Below, one piece after another: positions 33,349 through 41,491 of a stretch of 64,000 bases of DNA; the first letter of the stretch is position 1; every line of letters begins with the position of its first letter. Position numbers and translations under genes: made by a program. The notes under the pieces are model-generated. The model did not search any database, was not told the DNA's origin, and was given only the letters and a program-made list of their open reading frames with translations. The stretch comes from TMED8 sp038125725 (GTDB lineage: Bacteria; Pseudomonadota; Alphaproteobacteria; Rhodospirillales; Casp-alpha2): the NCBI GenBank assembly GCA_038125725.1, contig JAYPEK010000001.1, positions 124,001 through 188,000 on the forward strand, read 5' to 3'.

Positions 33349-34398
33349 CTAGTCTTCGAAAAACGGCGCGGCCACGACCGAGAGCGCCTTTTCCAGGAAC
33401 CTGAAGTCGATGTCGCCATCGTCCAGCATGGCGCGCTCCTGCTCCGTCGAGAGCACGAACTCGCCCAGCACCTCGAGCCCGCCGACCAGGCTGCCGACGG
33501 TGCCGGAGTTGTCGCTCCAGCGTGCCCGGCGGCGATCGCGTGGGATGAAATAGAGCGTCACGCCGCCGTCCAGCAATTGCCCGGTGGCGATGAAGTTGCT
33601 GGAAAGGTGCTCGATGCGCTGCCGATTCTTTCCGGCCCAGTCCGTCACCCAGCGCGTCGCATCCTCGACCACGTCCGCCACCTCGCCCCGCCACAGTGCC
33701 ACCGGCACCGGATAATCGGTGGCGAACTGTGGCTCGCCGCCCGGCCGGGGCTGTGTGAAGTGGTGCTGCTCGAGCGGGAAAATGGGATGTTTCGACGGGC
33801 GCTTGAAGAACTGGAAGTGCAGGTGGCTGGGGATCGAGGCGCCGGCGTCGACGCCATTATAGAAGCCCACGTGGCCAGGCAACCGTTCGGCAATATCGCA
33901 AAGATCGCCCAGCAGCCTGGCCAGGGTGATCGCCTCGCCGCCGTCGCCGGCCATGTCCCAGGCCTGGCCGATGTGCTCGGCGGCGGCGATGACCACATGG
34001 TTGGACAGCAGCGGAAACGGGTTCATCCAGGCATTGTAGCCGTCGCCGGTGACGTTGATCTCGAACCCGATCTGGGCGTTCTGCTGCTGCCAGCGGATGT
34101 TCTCGCGGCAGAGGAAGCAGCCGTCGTTGACCTTCTCGGCGTCGTCCGGCGGTGTCTGCACGCCGTGGCCGCCGAAACGAAGCGCGCGTTTCGGGTTGTA
34201 CTGGACACGGAAGGTGACGGCTGCGTCGTCAGGGCTCGGGAACACGAAATGCTCGACCGATTTGAGATCGTCCTTGATGAAGCCGCTATCGCGCTGATGC
34301 AATTCCAGTTCGGCGAACGCCGTGCTCAAGCCGCCGTCGCCGTCCGCCATGGCCCGCAGGTGCGCGTTCAGGTGCGACCAGGTGCGATCGTAATCCAT
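33349..34398 (-). CDS. HIT-like (DUF4922/GDP-glucose phosphorylase-type) protein
   Basis: A 349-residue protein that resembles the DUF4922 and GDP-hexose/Ap4A phosphorylase branch of the HIT superfamily. It has the Cys motif DGCFLCRENI, a middle LLSNHVVIAA stretch, and SIPSHLHFQFF with the H-x-H-x-Q active-site pattern, whose first or second His would form the nucleotidyl intermediate. Such enzymes split nucleotide sugars or dinucleotides by phosphate. The start is uncertain: the ATG at 34398 has a GGGGAAGG stretch just before it, and another ATG lies 30 bases upstream. It converges with glgC, 7 bp apart. A role in nucleotide-sugar balance next to glgC is plausible but unproven. Confidence 0.72.
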   Translation of the reverse strand: MDYDRTWSHLNAHLRAMADGDGGLSTAFAELELHQRDSGFIKDDLKSVEHFVFPSPDDAAVTFRVQYNPKRALRFGGHGVQTPPDDAEKVNDGCFLCRENIRWQQQNAQIGFEINVTGDGYNAWMNPFPLLSNHVVIAAAEHIGQAWDMAGDGGEAITLARLLGDLCDIAERLPGHVGFYNGVDAGASIPSHLHFQFFKRPSKHPIFPLEQHHFTQPRPGGEPQFATDYPVPVALWRGEVADVVEDATRWVTDWAGKNRQRIEHLSSNFIATGQLLDGGVTLYFIPRDRRRARWSDNSGTVGSLVGGLEVLGEFVLSTEQERAMLDDGDIDFRFLEKALSVVAAPFFED

Positions 34399-34602
34399 CC
34401 TTCCCCAAAACCCTTTCAACCGGAGCATATGCCAGATATGCCCCGAAGTTCCGGTTTCCCCACAAGGGATAGGTGATTTCTGAATACCGGATTAGGTACG
34501 GGGATGAAACAAAATAATTTTTTTGCCCGCGGCCTTTGTTTTTAGGCGGGCGCCTTTGTTAAGGTGGGGGTGGGGACGCTGAGCCGGAAAAGGAGACTCA
34601 GC

Positions 34603-35253
34603 ATGCGAGGCGATAGCATCGTCGTCGAAGAGCACCACCGGCGGGCGGCCCAGAAGATCGTGCCGGTCCTGTTGCCGGTGATCAAGGAACGTGGCGGCCA
34701 GTATGCCCTCACCGTCGCCGGCGAATCCGGCAGCGGCAAGTCCGAGACGGCGGTGGCGATTGCCGACGGCCTCGAGGAACAGGGTATCGAAAGCGTCATC
34801 CTGCAGCAGGATGACTATTTCGTCTATCCGCCGAAATCGAACGATCGGCACCGGCGCCAGGACATTGCCTGGGTCGGCCCCGGCGAGGTCCGCCTGGAGC
34901 TTTTGGATGCGCATCTCCGCGCCTTCCTGGACGGCGATCCCGGCGTCGCGAAGCCACTGGTCGACTACGAAACGGACAGCATCGGCGAGGAGACGCTGGG
35001 CTTCGGCGATGCCCAGGTGGTGATCGCCGAGGGCACCTACACGTCGCTTCTGGACAATGCCGACATGCACGTCTTTATCGCCCGTGACTTCGAGCAGACC
35101 CGGGCGCATCGCGAGAAACGCGCCCGTGCCGCGGCGGAACTCGATCCGTTCATCGACGAAGTGCTGAAGATCGAGCACGAAATCATCTCCGCCCACCGCG
35201 CCCGCGCCGGCATCGTCATCAATCCCGACTATTCCGTCGCCGTCGTTTTCTGA
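34603..35253 (+). CDS. P-loop kinase of the uridine kinase / phosphoribulokinase type
   Basis: A 216-residue P-loop kinase. Walker A is VAGESGSGKSE at about residues 39-49, and ILQQDDYFVYP resembles the substrate Asp motif of uridine kinases. Near residue 145 is VVIAEGTYTSLL, the segment that in this family precedes the lid. The C-terminal part has many Arg residues typical of a lid. An AAAAGGAG site precedes the ATG. The upstream spacer (34399-34602) contains AT-rich sequence and a repeated CCTTTGTT; nothing else in it is recognisable. The product lies 26 nt before the glycosyltransferase gene, so it probably phosphorylates a sugar or nucleoside in that pathway. Substrate unknown. Confidence 0.78.
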   Translation: MRGDSIVVEEHHRRAAQKIVPVLLPVIKERGGQYALTVAGESGSGKSETAVAIADGLEEQGIESVILQQDDYFVYPPKSNDRHRRQDIAWVGPGEVRLELLDAHLRAFLDGDPGVAKPLVDYETDSIGEETLGFGDAQVVIAEGTYTSLLDNADMHVFIARDFEQTRAHREKRARAAAELDPFIDEVLKIEHEIISAHRARAGIVINPDYSVAVVF

Positions 35254-35279
35254 TCCCCCCTTTATTCGATCGTCAGGTT

Positions 35280-36686
35280 ATGCACGTTATCTTTTTGAAC
35301 CCCCAGGGTAATTTCGATCCCGTTGATTCCTATCTCACCGAGCACCCGGATTTCGGCGGCCAGTTGGTCTACGTCAAGGAAGTGGCCCAGGCCATGGCCG
35401 ATTTGGGCCACCGGGTCGACATCATCACCCGGCGCATCCAGGATCCGGCCTGGCCGGAATTCGCCGCCGGCGAGGAGACCTATCCCGGCTACGAGGGCCG
35501 ATTGCGCATCCTGCGCTTTCCCTGCGGCGGGCCCGAGTTCCTGGAGAAGGAACGCCTGTGGCCGCACATGGAGGAACTGGTCGACAACATGCTCGCCTTC
35601 TACGGCGACGCGCTGCCGGATTTCGCCACCGGGCACTACGCCGATGGCGGTTACTGCGGCGTATTGGCGCGGGCCAAGGCGGGGCTCGGCTTCACCTTCA
35701 CGGGTCATTCGCTGGGCGCGCAGAAGCTGGACAAGCTCGGCACCTCCCAGGACAACTGGGCCGAGATGGAGGACCGCTTCAAGTTCTCCCGGCGCATCGC
35801 CGCCGAACGCATGAGCATGGCCGGCGCCGCCCGGATCATCGTCTCCACCGGCCAAGAGCAGCAGGAACAGTACGCCCATCCGCTGTATCACGGCGCCATT
35901 GATGCGGCCGACGACGGACGTTTCTCCGTCGTGCCGCCGGGCGTCAACGGCCGCGTGTTCTCCACCGACGAAAGTTCCGAGGATGCCGATGTGAAGGCTG
36001 CCCTCGATGCCCGGTTCGCCGGTGACACCCAGCCGGCAGTGGTGGTGTCGAGCCGCCTGGACGAGAAGAAAAACATCGTTGGCGTGGTCAGCGCCTTCGC
36101 CGCCTCCGAGGCGCTGCGCGGCCAGTCGCGGCTGGCGCTCTGCCTGCGCGGCATCGACGATCCCGACCGCGATATCGTCAATCTGGGCGAGGCCGAACAT
36201 GTGGTGCTCCGGGAAATCCTTTCGGTCATCGATGCGGCGGACATGCGCGAGCGCGTGCATTTCCTCAACATCCCCTCGCAAGCCGCGCTCGCCGCCACTT
36301 ACCGCTATTTCGCCCGTCTCGGCTCGGTGTTTGCGCTGACGTCGTTTTACGAGCCCTTCGGCCTGGCGCCGATCGAAGCCGCCGCCTGCGGCTTGGCGCC
36401 AGTGGCCACCAACAACGGCGGCCCGACGGAAATCTTCGCCGACGGCTCCGGCGTGCTGGTCGATCCGTTTTCGGTCGACGACATCGCCGCCGGACTGTTG
36501 GAGGGCCTGGCGCGCCACGCGGAACTTTCGGCCATGGCCATCCGACGCGTCGAGGAGACTTACACCTGGCGCAAGACCGCGCAGAACTACCTGGCGGCGA
36601 TCGAAAGCGCGGACGACGGAAGTAGCGAGGCGCCCGGCGATCCGGATGCCAGCGGGTTGATCGAGGCCTATCTGGCCCGCGCCTAG
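35280..36686 (+). CDS. GT4 glycosyltransferase, sucrose-phosphate-synthase / mannosylfructose-phosphate-synthase-like
   Basis: A 468-residue GT-B enzyme of family 4. The N-terminal HVIFLNPQGNFD and HPDFGGQLVYVKEVAQAMA match the sucrose-phosphate-synthase group, as does GHSLGAQKLDKL near residue 142, the sugar-phosphate acceptor region. The C-terminal half has SRLDEKKNIVGVV and the E-x7-E motif SFYEPFGLAPIEAAACG, the nucleotide-sugar donor site. Donor could be ADP-glucose from the nearby GlgC, or UDP/GDP-sugar; the acceptor could be fructose-6-phosphate or glycerate-type. No phosphatase gene is adjacent. The stop overlaps the convergent methyltransferase stop in a CTAG tetranucleotide. Confidence 0.85.
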   Translation: MHVIFLNPQGNFDPVDSYLTEHPDFGGQLVYVKEVAQAMADLGHRVDIITRRIQDPAWPEFAAGEETYPGYEGRLRILRFPCGGPEFLEKERLWPHMEELVDNMLAFYGDALPDFATGHYADGGYCGVLARAKAGLGFTFTGHSLGAQKLDKLGTSQDNWAEMEDRFKFSRRIAAERMSMAGAARIIVSTGQEQQEQYAHPLYHGAIDAADDGRFSVVPPGVNGRVFSTDESSEDADVKAALDARFAGDTQPAVVVSSRLDEKKNIVGVVSAFAASEALRGQSRLALCLRGIDDPDRDIVNLGEAEHVVLREILSVIDAADMRERVHFLNIPSQAALAATYRYFARLGSVFALTSFYEPFGLAPIEAAACGLAPVATNNGGPTEIFADGSGVLVDPFSVDDIAAGLLEGLARHAELSAMAIRRVEETYTWRKTAQNYLAAIESADDGSSEAPGDPDASGLIEAYLARA

Positions 36687-37294
36687 GCGGTTTTGCGAAA
36701 AATCACCGAGAGATTGTTGGCCGGCATGGGGATGCTCTGTTCCAGCGTCAGCCAATGGGATTCAGCAGCGGTGGCCACTTCGTCCAGATCGCGCACCCCC
36801 CATGACGGGTCCTGCGCCCTGAGCCCGGCATCGAAACGCGCGTTACTTTCAGCCGTGTGGGTGCCGCCGATCTGGAACGGGCCGTAGAGAAACAGAACGC
36901 CGCCTTGCGATAGCACCCGCCCCGCCCCCGCCAGCAGGCCGAGGCCGGCGCCCCAGGGCGTGATATGGATCATGTTGCAACAGACCACCGCGTCGGCGGC
37001 GTCGAGCGGCCAGTCGTCGCCGGCGGCGTCGAGCGCTTTGGGGGCAAGGACGTTGTCGAGATCCCGCGTCCAGGCGGCGATGGAGCGCCGATGCGCGGGA
37101 TCGAGATCGGTCGGTTGCCAGGTGAGGTTCGGGAAATGACCGGCGAAATACGCGACGTGCTGGCCGGACCCCGACGCCACCTCGAGCACGGTGCCGCGTT
37201 CCGGCAGCACGCCCTTGAGCACGTCCAGGATCGGATCGGCGTTGCGCGATGTGGCGGGAAAATGCAGGCGGTCGTCGAGGGGGGCGCTGGTCAT
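36683..37294 (-). CDS. DUF938-type SAM-dependent methyltransferase
   Basis: A 203-residue protein of the DUF938 family, a class I SAM methyltransferase-like fold. Motif I is TVLEVASGSGQHVAYFA, followed by the motif post I position WQPTDLDP and CCNMIHITPWGAGLGLL. The last quarter carries LEQSIPMPANNLSVIF, a typical family ending. The ATG at 37292-37294 puts the conserved ATSRNADPIL close to the start; an earlier in-frame ATG gives a non-conserved leader. Methyl acceptor unknown. The gene is alone on its strand. Confidence 0.87.
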   Translation of the reverse strand: MTSAPLDDRLHFPATSRNADPILDVLKGVLPERGTVLEVASGSGQHVAYFAGHFPNLTWQPTDLDPAHRRSIAAWTRDLDNVLAPKALDAAGDDWPLDAADAVVCCNMIHITPWGAGLGLLAGAGRVLSQGGVLFLYGPFQIGGTHTAESNARFDAGLRAQDPSWGVRDLDEVATAAESHWLTLEQSIPMPANNLSVIFRKTA

Positions 37295-37389
37295 GGCCAA
37301 CAGGTAGGGAACATGACCGCCATGCGCAAGCCCATACCCGCAATCCGCCAAGGGTTGCGGGGGTTCGGCGGCTGTGTTACCCAGCCGCC

Positions 37390-37842
37390 ATGATCGACAA
37401 GATCAAGGCCCTGTTGTTTTCCGAAAATCCGCCGGCGCCGGCCGACGACGGGATTCCCGCCGCCGCCGCCGCGCTGTTGATCGAGGCGGCGGTCATGGAC
37501 GGCGATTTCGACGCCGCCGAGCGCGGTACCATCGCGCGCCTGCTGGAAGAGCGCTTCGAGCTGCCGGCGGATCAGGTGGAAGCCCTGATCGAGGAAGGTG
37601 AGCGCGCCGTCGATGCCGCCGTCGAGCTTTATGGGATCACCCGCGTTCTCAAGGACGGCCTCGACCATGAACAGCGCCTGGAACTGATGGAAATGCTGTG
37701 GCAGGTGGTCTACGCCGACGGTGTCGTGCACGACTACGAGGCCAATTTGGTACGCCGGGTCGCCGGGCTTCTTTACGTCCCGGACAAAGAGGTCGGCCTG
37801 GCCCGCAAAAACGCACTGCAACGGCTGGACATTAAGCCGTGA
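37390..37842 (+). CDS. TerB-like (tellurite-resistance fold) protein
   Basis: A 150-residue all-helical protein of the TerB/DjlA-N type. The first conserved segment, AAAALLIEAAVMDGDFDAAERGTI, and the second, LLEMLWQVVYADGVVHDYEANLVRRVA-like (residues 105-130), show the paired acidic D-G-x-x-x-x-E metal-binding motifs of this fold. It has no membrane segment. Tellurite resistance is not implied by one TerB domain; many such proteins are of unknown role. It precedes fdxA by 95 bp with no obvious shared job. Confidence 0.82.
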   Translation: MIDKIKALLFSENPPAPADDGIPAAAAALLIEAAVMDGDFDAAERGTIARLLEERFELPADQVEALIEEGERAVDAAVELYGITRVLKDGLDHEQRLELMEMLWQVVYADGVVHDYEANLVRRVAGLLYVPDKEVGLARKNALQRLDIKP

Positions 37843-37936
37843 GCGGCGTAAACCGGCTACCGGGGGAGATCATCCCGGAGCGGCCGGGTGCCGACCGTGG
37901 ATGAAACCCTGAGATGCCTAACGACCGGAGAGCAAG

Positions 37937-38272
37937 ATGACCTATATCGTCGTAGAGAACTGCATCAAATGTAAATTCCAGGACTGCGTCGAAGTCTGTC
38001 CCGTGGACTGCTTCTACGAAGGCGAAAACATGCTGGTCATCCATCCGGACGAATGCATCGATTGCGGCGTGTGCGAACCCGAATGCCCGGCCGAGGCGAT
38101 CCTGCCCGATACCGAGCCCGGCATCGAGGAATGGTTGGAAATCAACACCAAGTATGCCGCCGAATGGCCCAACATCACCCGCAAGGGCGAAGAGCCGGCC
38201 GACGCGGAGGAATGGAAAGACAAGCCGAACAAGAAAGAGATGCTCAGCCCCAATCCCGGCGCCGGCGACTGA
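37937..38272 (+). CDS. fdxA: Ferredoxin FdxA, 7Fe type
   Basis: A 111-residue 7Fe ferredoxin. The first cluster region reads NCIKCKFQDCVEVCPVDCFYEG and the second CIDCGVCEPECPAEAI, giving one [3Fe-4S] and one [4Fe-4S] cluster as in Azotobacter-type FdI. The C-terminal extension of about 45 residues (WLEINTKYAAEWPNIT) is typical of FdxA. It is cytoplasmic and donates electrons to unknown partners. A GAGAGC-type site lies before the ATG. It is followed by carD, the conserved alphaproteobacterial order. Confidence 0.95.
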   Translation: MTYIVVENCIKCKFQDCVEVCPVDCFYEGENMLVIHPDECIDCGVCEPECPAEAILPDTEPGIEEWLEINTKYAAEWPNITRKGEEPADAEEWKDKPNKKEMLSPNPGAGD

Positions 38273-38281
38273 GCCGCGCGC

Positions 38282-38338
38282 TCCGCGCCCCGGGCGCGGG
38301 CGAGGGGGTGTCCGGCGGTCTTTTTTTTGCCGGATTTT
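38282..38338 (+). terminator. Possible terminator after fdxA
   Basis: Downstream of fdxA are a GC-rich hairpin (arms CCGCGC/GCGCGG around 38283-38299) and a second small stem TCCGGC/GCCGGA (38311-38316 and 38329-38334) followed by TTTT. The second stem has eight T in its loop. Neither is a textbook Rho-independent terminator, but together they fit a transcript end before carD. Confidence 0.3.
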
Positions 38339-38355
38339 CATGGTATGTTAGCCAA

Positions 38356-38385
38356 AATACCGGTTGTGCGGGCACAGCCGGTATT
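38356..38385 (+). promoter_or_regulatory. 13-bp inverted repeat upstream of carD
   Basis: AATACCGGTTGTG (38356-38368) and CACAGCCGGTATT (38373-38385) pair with a single G-U and a CGGG loop. The element lies about 92 bases before the carD ATG and is not followed by a T-run, so it is either an operator dyad or a structured 5' leader. The symmetry is directly visible; its role is not. Confidence 0.5.
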
Positions 38386-38476
38386 GCGTTGTCCGACTGC
38401 GACAGTTGTCCGACAGGACCGGCCGGCCGCCAAGCGATGCGGCGGGCATTTTTGTTGATTGGAGACGAGTGCGAAT

Positions 38477-38971
38477 ATGGCCAAGGCCCCGACGTACAAA
38501 GCTGGTGATTTCGTTGTCTACCCGACGCATGGCGTCGGCAAGGTCATCGGCGTGGAAAAGCAAGAAATTGCCGGTCACAAACTCGACCTGGTGATCATCA
38601 CTTTCGACCGCGACCGCATGACCCTGCGGGTGCCGCTGGACAAGGCGCCGACCTCTGGTTTGCGCAAGCTGTCGTCCAAGAAGATCATGGAAGACGCCAT
38701 GGCAACGCTCAAGGGCCGGGCGCGCGTCAAGCGCACCATGTGGAGCCGCCGCGCCCAGGAATACGAAGCCAAGATCAACTCCGGCGATCCGGTGTCCATT
38801 GCCGAAGTGGTGCGCGACCTGCACCGCAACGTCGGCCAGCCGGATCAGTCCTTTTCCGAGCGCCAGATCTACGAAGCGGCGCGCGACCGCCTGGCCAGCG
38901 AACTGGCCGCGGTGGAGAAGACCGACGTGGACGCCGCCACGGAAAAGCTGGAAAAGGTGCTGGCCGCCTGA
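38477..38971 (+). CDS. carD: CarD/CdnL family transcription regulator
   Basis: A 164-residue CarD (CdnL) protein that binds the RNA polymerase beta subunit through its N-terminal Tudor-like domain and stabilises open complexes. FKAGDFVVYPTHGVG-type sequence (residues 7-19: YKAGDFVVYPTHG) and VPLDKAPTSGLRKL mark the RNAP-interacting domain. The helical C-terminal part includes KIMEDAMATLKGRARVKRTMW with the Trp that wedges into the promoter bubble edge. The ATG at 38477 follows a GGAG site 12 nt upstream; a TTG 18 bases earlier is less likely. It follows fdxA, as is common in this class. Confidence 0.93.
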   Translation: MAKAPTYKAGDFVVYPTHGVGKVIGVEKQEIAGHKLDLVIITFDRDRMTLRVPLDKAPTSGLRKLSSKKIMEDAMATLKGRARVKRTMWSRRAQEYEAKINSGDPVSIAEVVRDLHRNVGQPDQSFSERQIYEAARDRLASELAAVEKTDVDAATEKLEKVLAA

Positions 38972-38983
38972 GCCGGCGCCGTT

Positions 38984-40468
38984 TTATTCCACCACCATCT
39001 TGATCGACTGGCCGGGGACCGGGTTCTCGCCGATCTCCAGGCCGTTCAGCAGCCGGAACCATTCGCGGTGGAAGCGCTCGAACGGATAGCGGTCCGCCAG
39101 CGCCGCCGCCGTTTCGCCGGTGCGCGCCGGCCGCACCCGGATGCGGAGCGGCTGGATCGCCGCCGCTTCCCTGTCGCTGAGGCGGCGGAAGCTGTAGGTG
39201 GTCCGCCTGAGTTCGACGTTCAGGCGCTGCATCTCGGATGGCGTCATGATGAAGGCGAAGCGGTAGATCTGCTCTCGTCCGCCGCGGACGACCAGGAGCC
39301 GGACGTCGCGCGTGCCGCCCGAGCCCGAAACCCTGGCGTGGCCGGTGGCCGCCTCCAACCCATTGATGTCGAGGCGCTCGACCCCCTGCAGGCCGAGGTT
39401 GCGCCCCCACACACCGGACAGGTAGCCGGCCAGGTTGCGGGTTTGCTGGGCATCCTTGCGATTGGCCATGTCGAAGGTGATGACCGAGCGTTCCGGCCCA
39501 TAGGCCGCCACTTGTTTGGGTGAATTCACCAAAACGAACCCTGGCGGCACTGTGAAGGTGATCTTCAGTTCCGGATGGGTGAAGGCGCGCCCCTTGCGCA
39601 CCCCCTGCGACGGATCGTCGCCGAACACCATGCCGTCGATCTGCTTGAGAAACACGTCGCGGCCGACGATCGGATTGGCGACGGCCTTCGCCTTGGCCAG
39701 GTCCATGGCCTGCTTGATGCGGTCCTCGGTGCGCGGGTGGGTCGACATGATGTTGTGGGTCACGCCATCCTTGCCCTTCTGCAGCGCTTCCAGGTTCGAG
39801 TGAATCTTGAGCTTGCGAAAGAAAGCGGTGGACGCATTGGGATCGTAGCCGGCACGGGACATGTAGCGGATGCCCAGCATGTCGGCTTCCAGTTCCTGGC
39901 CCTGCGAATATTGCTGCATGGCGACCTGGGCGCCCGACGAGAGAATCTGCCCGACGCCCGACGGCACGCCGAAGACGCTGCCCAGGATGCTGATGCCGGT
40001 GAGCCCCAGGTTGGTGGCCATGGCGGTGGAATAGCGCTGCGCCGCGTGGCGCGCGGTGACGTGGCCGATCTCGTGCGCCAGAACGCTGGCCATTTCGGCT
40101 TCGTTGTCGGCAATCGCCAACAGGCCCCGGGTGATATAGACGTAGCCGCCCGGCAGCGCGAAGGCATTGACCAGGTGGTCGTTGAGGACGGTAAAGCGCC
40201 AGGGCAGGTTGGGCAGTTCCGACACGGCGGCGAGCCGGATGCCGACCTCGCGTACGTAGGCTTCCAGGCTGGGTGCGGCGTAGGTGCCGCCCAGGTCCTT
40301 GCGGATTTTTTCGTCCTCTTCTGCGCCGACGCGCGCTTCGTCCTCCGGCGACATGAAGGCGGTAAAGCTCTGTTCGCCGGTGGCCGGATTGGTGGAGCAG
40401 CCGGGCAGCGCGATCAGGACGGCGGCTGCCAGCACGAACCAAAGGGCTAGGGGCGTTCTCGGCGTCAT
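38984..40468 (-). CDS. M48 family metalloprotease lipoprotein (BepA-like) with LysM-like end
   Basis: A 494-residue periplasmic zinc protease. The signal peptide ends in a lipobox LPGC at about residues 21-24. The catalytic domain has SVLAHEIGHVTARHA (HEIGH zinc motif) and the downstream ELEADMLG, where the Glu is the third ligand. FVNAFALPGGYVYI-type sequence precedes it. The middle region carries the family-specific PGFVLVNSPKQ domain, and the last 60 residues (TGETAAALADRY ... LLNGLEIGENPVPGQ) look like LysM. BepA-type proteins handle outer-membrane protein assembly quality. It converges with carD, 12 bp apart. Confidence 0.9.
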   Translation of the reverse strand: MTPRTPLALWFVLAAAVLIALPGCSTNPATGEQSFTAFMSPEDEARVGAEEDEKIRKDLGGTYAAPSLEAYVREVGIRLAAVSELPNLPWRFTVLNDHLVNAFALPGGYVYITRGLLAIADNEAEMASVLAHEIGHVTARHAAQRYSTAMATNLGLTGISILGSVFGVPSGVGQILSSGAQVAMQQYSQGQELEADMLGIRYMSRAGYDPNASTAFFRKLKIHSNLEALQKGKDGVTHNIMSTHPRTEDRIKQAMDLAKAKAVANPIVGRDVFLKQIDGMVFGDDPSQGVRKGRAFTHPELKITFTVPPGFVLVNSPKQVAAYGPERSVITFDMANRKDAQQTRNLAGYLSGVWGRNLGLQGVERLDINGLEAATGHARVSGSGGTRDVRLLVVRGGREQIYRFAFIMTPSEMQRLNVELRRTTYSFRRLSDREAAAIQPLRIRVRPARTGETAAALADRYPFERFHREWFRLLNGLEIGENPVPGQSIKMVVE

Positions 40469-40558
40469 GGCGGGATTATGGAATCAGCCGTCGGCGCGGG
40501 CAAGATGGCTGCGCGCTGAGGGGCTGGCGCGGCCCGGGCATTGGCCTATGATGGCCGC

Positions 40559-41491
40559 ATGTCCCACCCGCCTTCCGGCGCCTCCGGCGCTTCCCCTTCC
40601 GGCAATCGATGGGGCCGGCTCACACCCAACGTCCGTGGCATGCTGCTGATGGCGCTGTTCGCCTGCCTGGTCTCGGTGTCGCACACCATGGTCCGGGCGT
40701 TGAGCAGCGAAATCCATTCCATGGAGATCGCGCTGTTCCGCACCGTGGTCCCGCTGTTCGTGGTGGTGCCGATGCTGCTGCGCCAAGCCAGCCGCACCGG
40801 CGAGATCTGGTGGCGCACGACGCGGCCGGGACTGACGCTGTTGCGCGGGCTGCTTGGCGGGCTATCCATGCTGGCTTGGTTCTACACCCTGTCGCTGATT
40901 CCGGTCGGTGACGCCACGGCATTGAGCTTCACGGTGGTGATCTTCACCTCCATCGGCGCGGTGTTGTTTTTGGGCGAGCGCATCGGACTTCGGCGGGCCA
41001 GCGCCATCGCCATGGGTATCGTCGGCACCTTGATTATTCTCAGGCCCGGGGCGCAGGCGATCACGCTCGGCGCGGCGACGGCGATCTTCGGTTCCGTCAC
41101 CTGGGCGGCGGCGTTGCTGGTGGTGAAGGTGCTGTCCAGGACCGACTCGCCGACCACCATCGTGTTCTATTCCTCGATCACCTTCACCATGCTGGCGCTC
41201 GGCCCAGCGATCTATTTCTGGACCTGGCCCGATCTCACCCAATTGGCGATGCTGATTTCCATTGGGCTTTTGACCCTCGCCGCGCAGATGTGCATGACCA
41301 CGGCGGTGCGCGATGCCGAAACCACGGCGATCATGCCGATCGATTTTACCCGCCTCATCTGGGCGTCGGTGATCGGTTATCTCTGGTTCGGCGAGTTTCC
41401 GGATTTGTGGACCTGGATCGGCGGCGGCATCGTTTTCGCCTCCACCCTCTATATCACCTACAGGGAAAGCCGGAAGCGGGTCGCGGCCTAG
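40559..41491 (+). CDS. EamA-domain DMT family transporter
   Basis: A 310-residue membrane protein with ten predicted helices arranged as two EamA repeats (about residues 25-160 and 170-305). The end of the first repeat shows ATALSFTVVIFTSIGAVLFLGERIG, and the second GEFPDLWTWIGGGIVF; both fit the drug/metabolite exporter superfamily. The ATG at 40559 is chosen, as upstream codons add only six residues. The stop overlaps that of the convergent second DMT gene in a CTAG tetranucleotide. The two DMT proteins are similar but on opposite strands. Substrate unknown, possibly an amino-acid-like compound. Confidence 0.88.
   Translation: MSHPPSGASGASPSGNRWGRLTPNVRGMLLMALFACLVSVSHTMVRALSSEIHSMEIALFRTVVPLFVVVPMLLRQASRTGEIWWRTTRPGLTLLRGLLGGLSMLAWFYTLSLIPVGDATALSFTVVIFTSIGAVLFLGERIGLRRASAIAMGIVGTLIILRPGAQAITLGAATAIFGSVTWAAALLVVKVLSRTDSPTTIVFYSSITFTMLALGPAIYFWTWPDLTQLAMLISIGLLTLAAQMCMTTAVRDAETTAIMPIDFTRLIWASVIGYLWFGEFPDLWTWIGGGIVFASTLYITYRESRKRVAA

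Noticed and set aside
34515..34560. Hairpin-like GCCCGC/GCGGGC pair next to a T-run upstream of the P-loop kinase gene
   Set aside because: The T-run lies before the stem on the plus strand, and an A-run follows the stem on the minus strand, so it is not a terminator in either direction.
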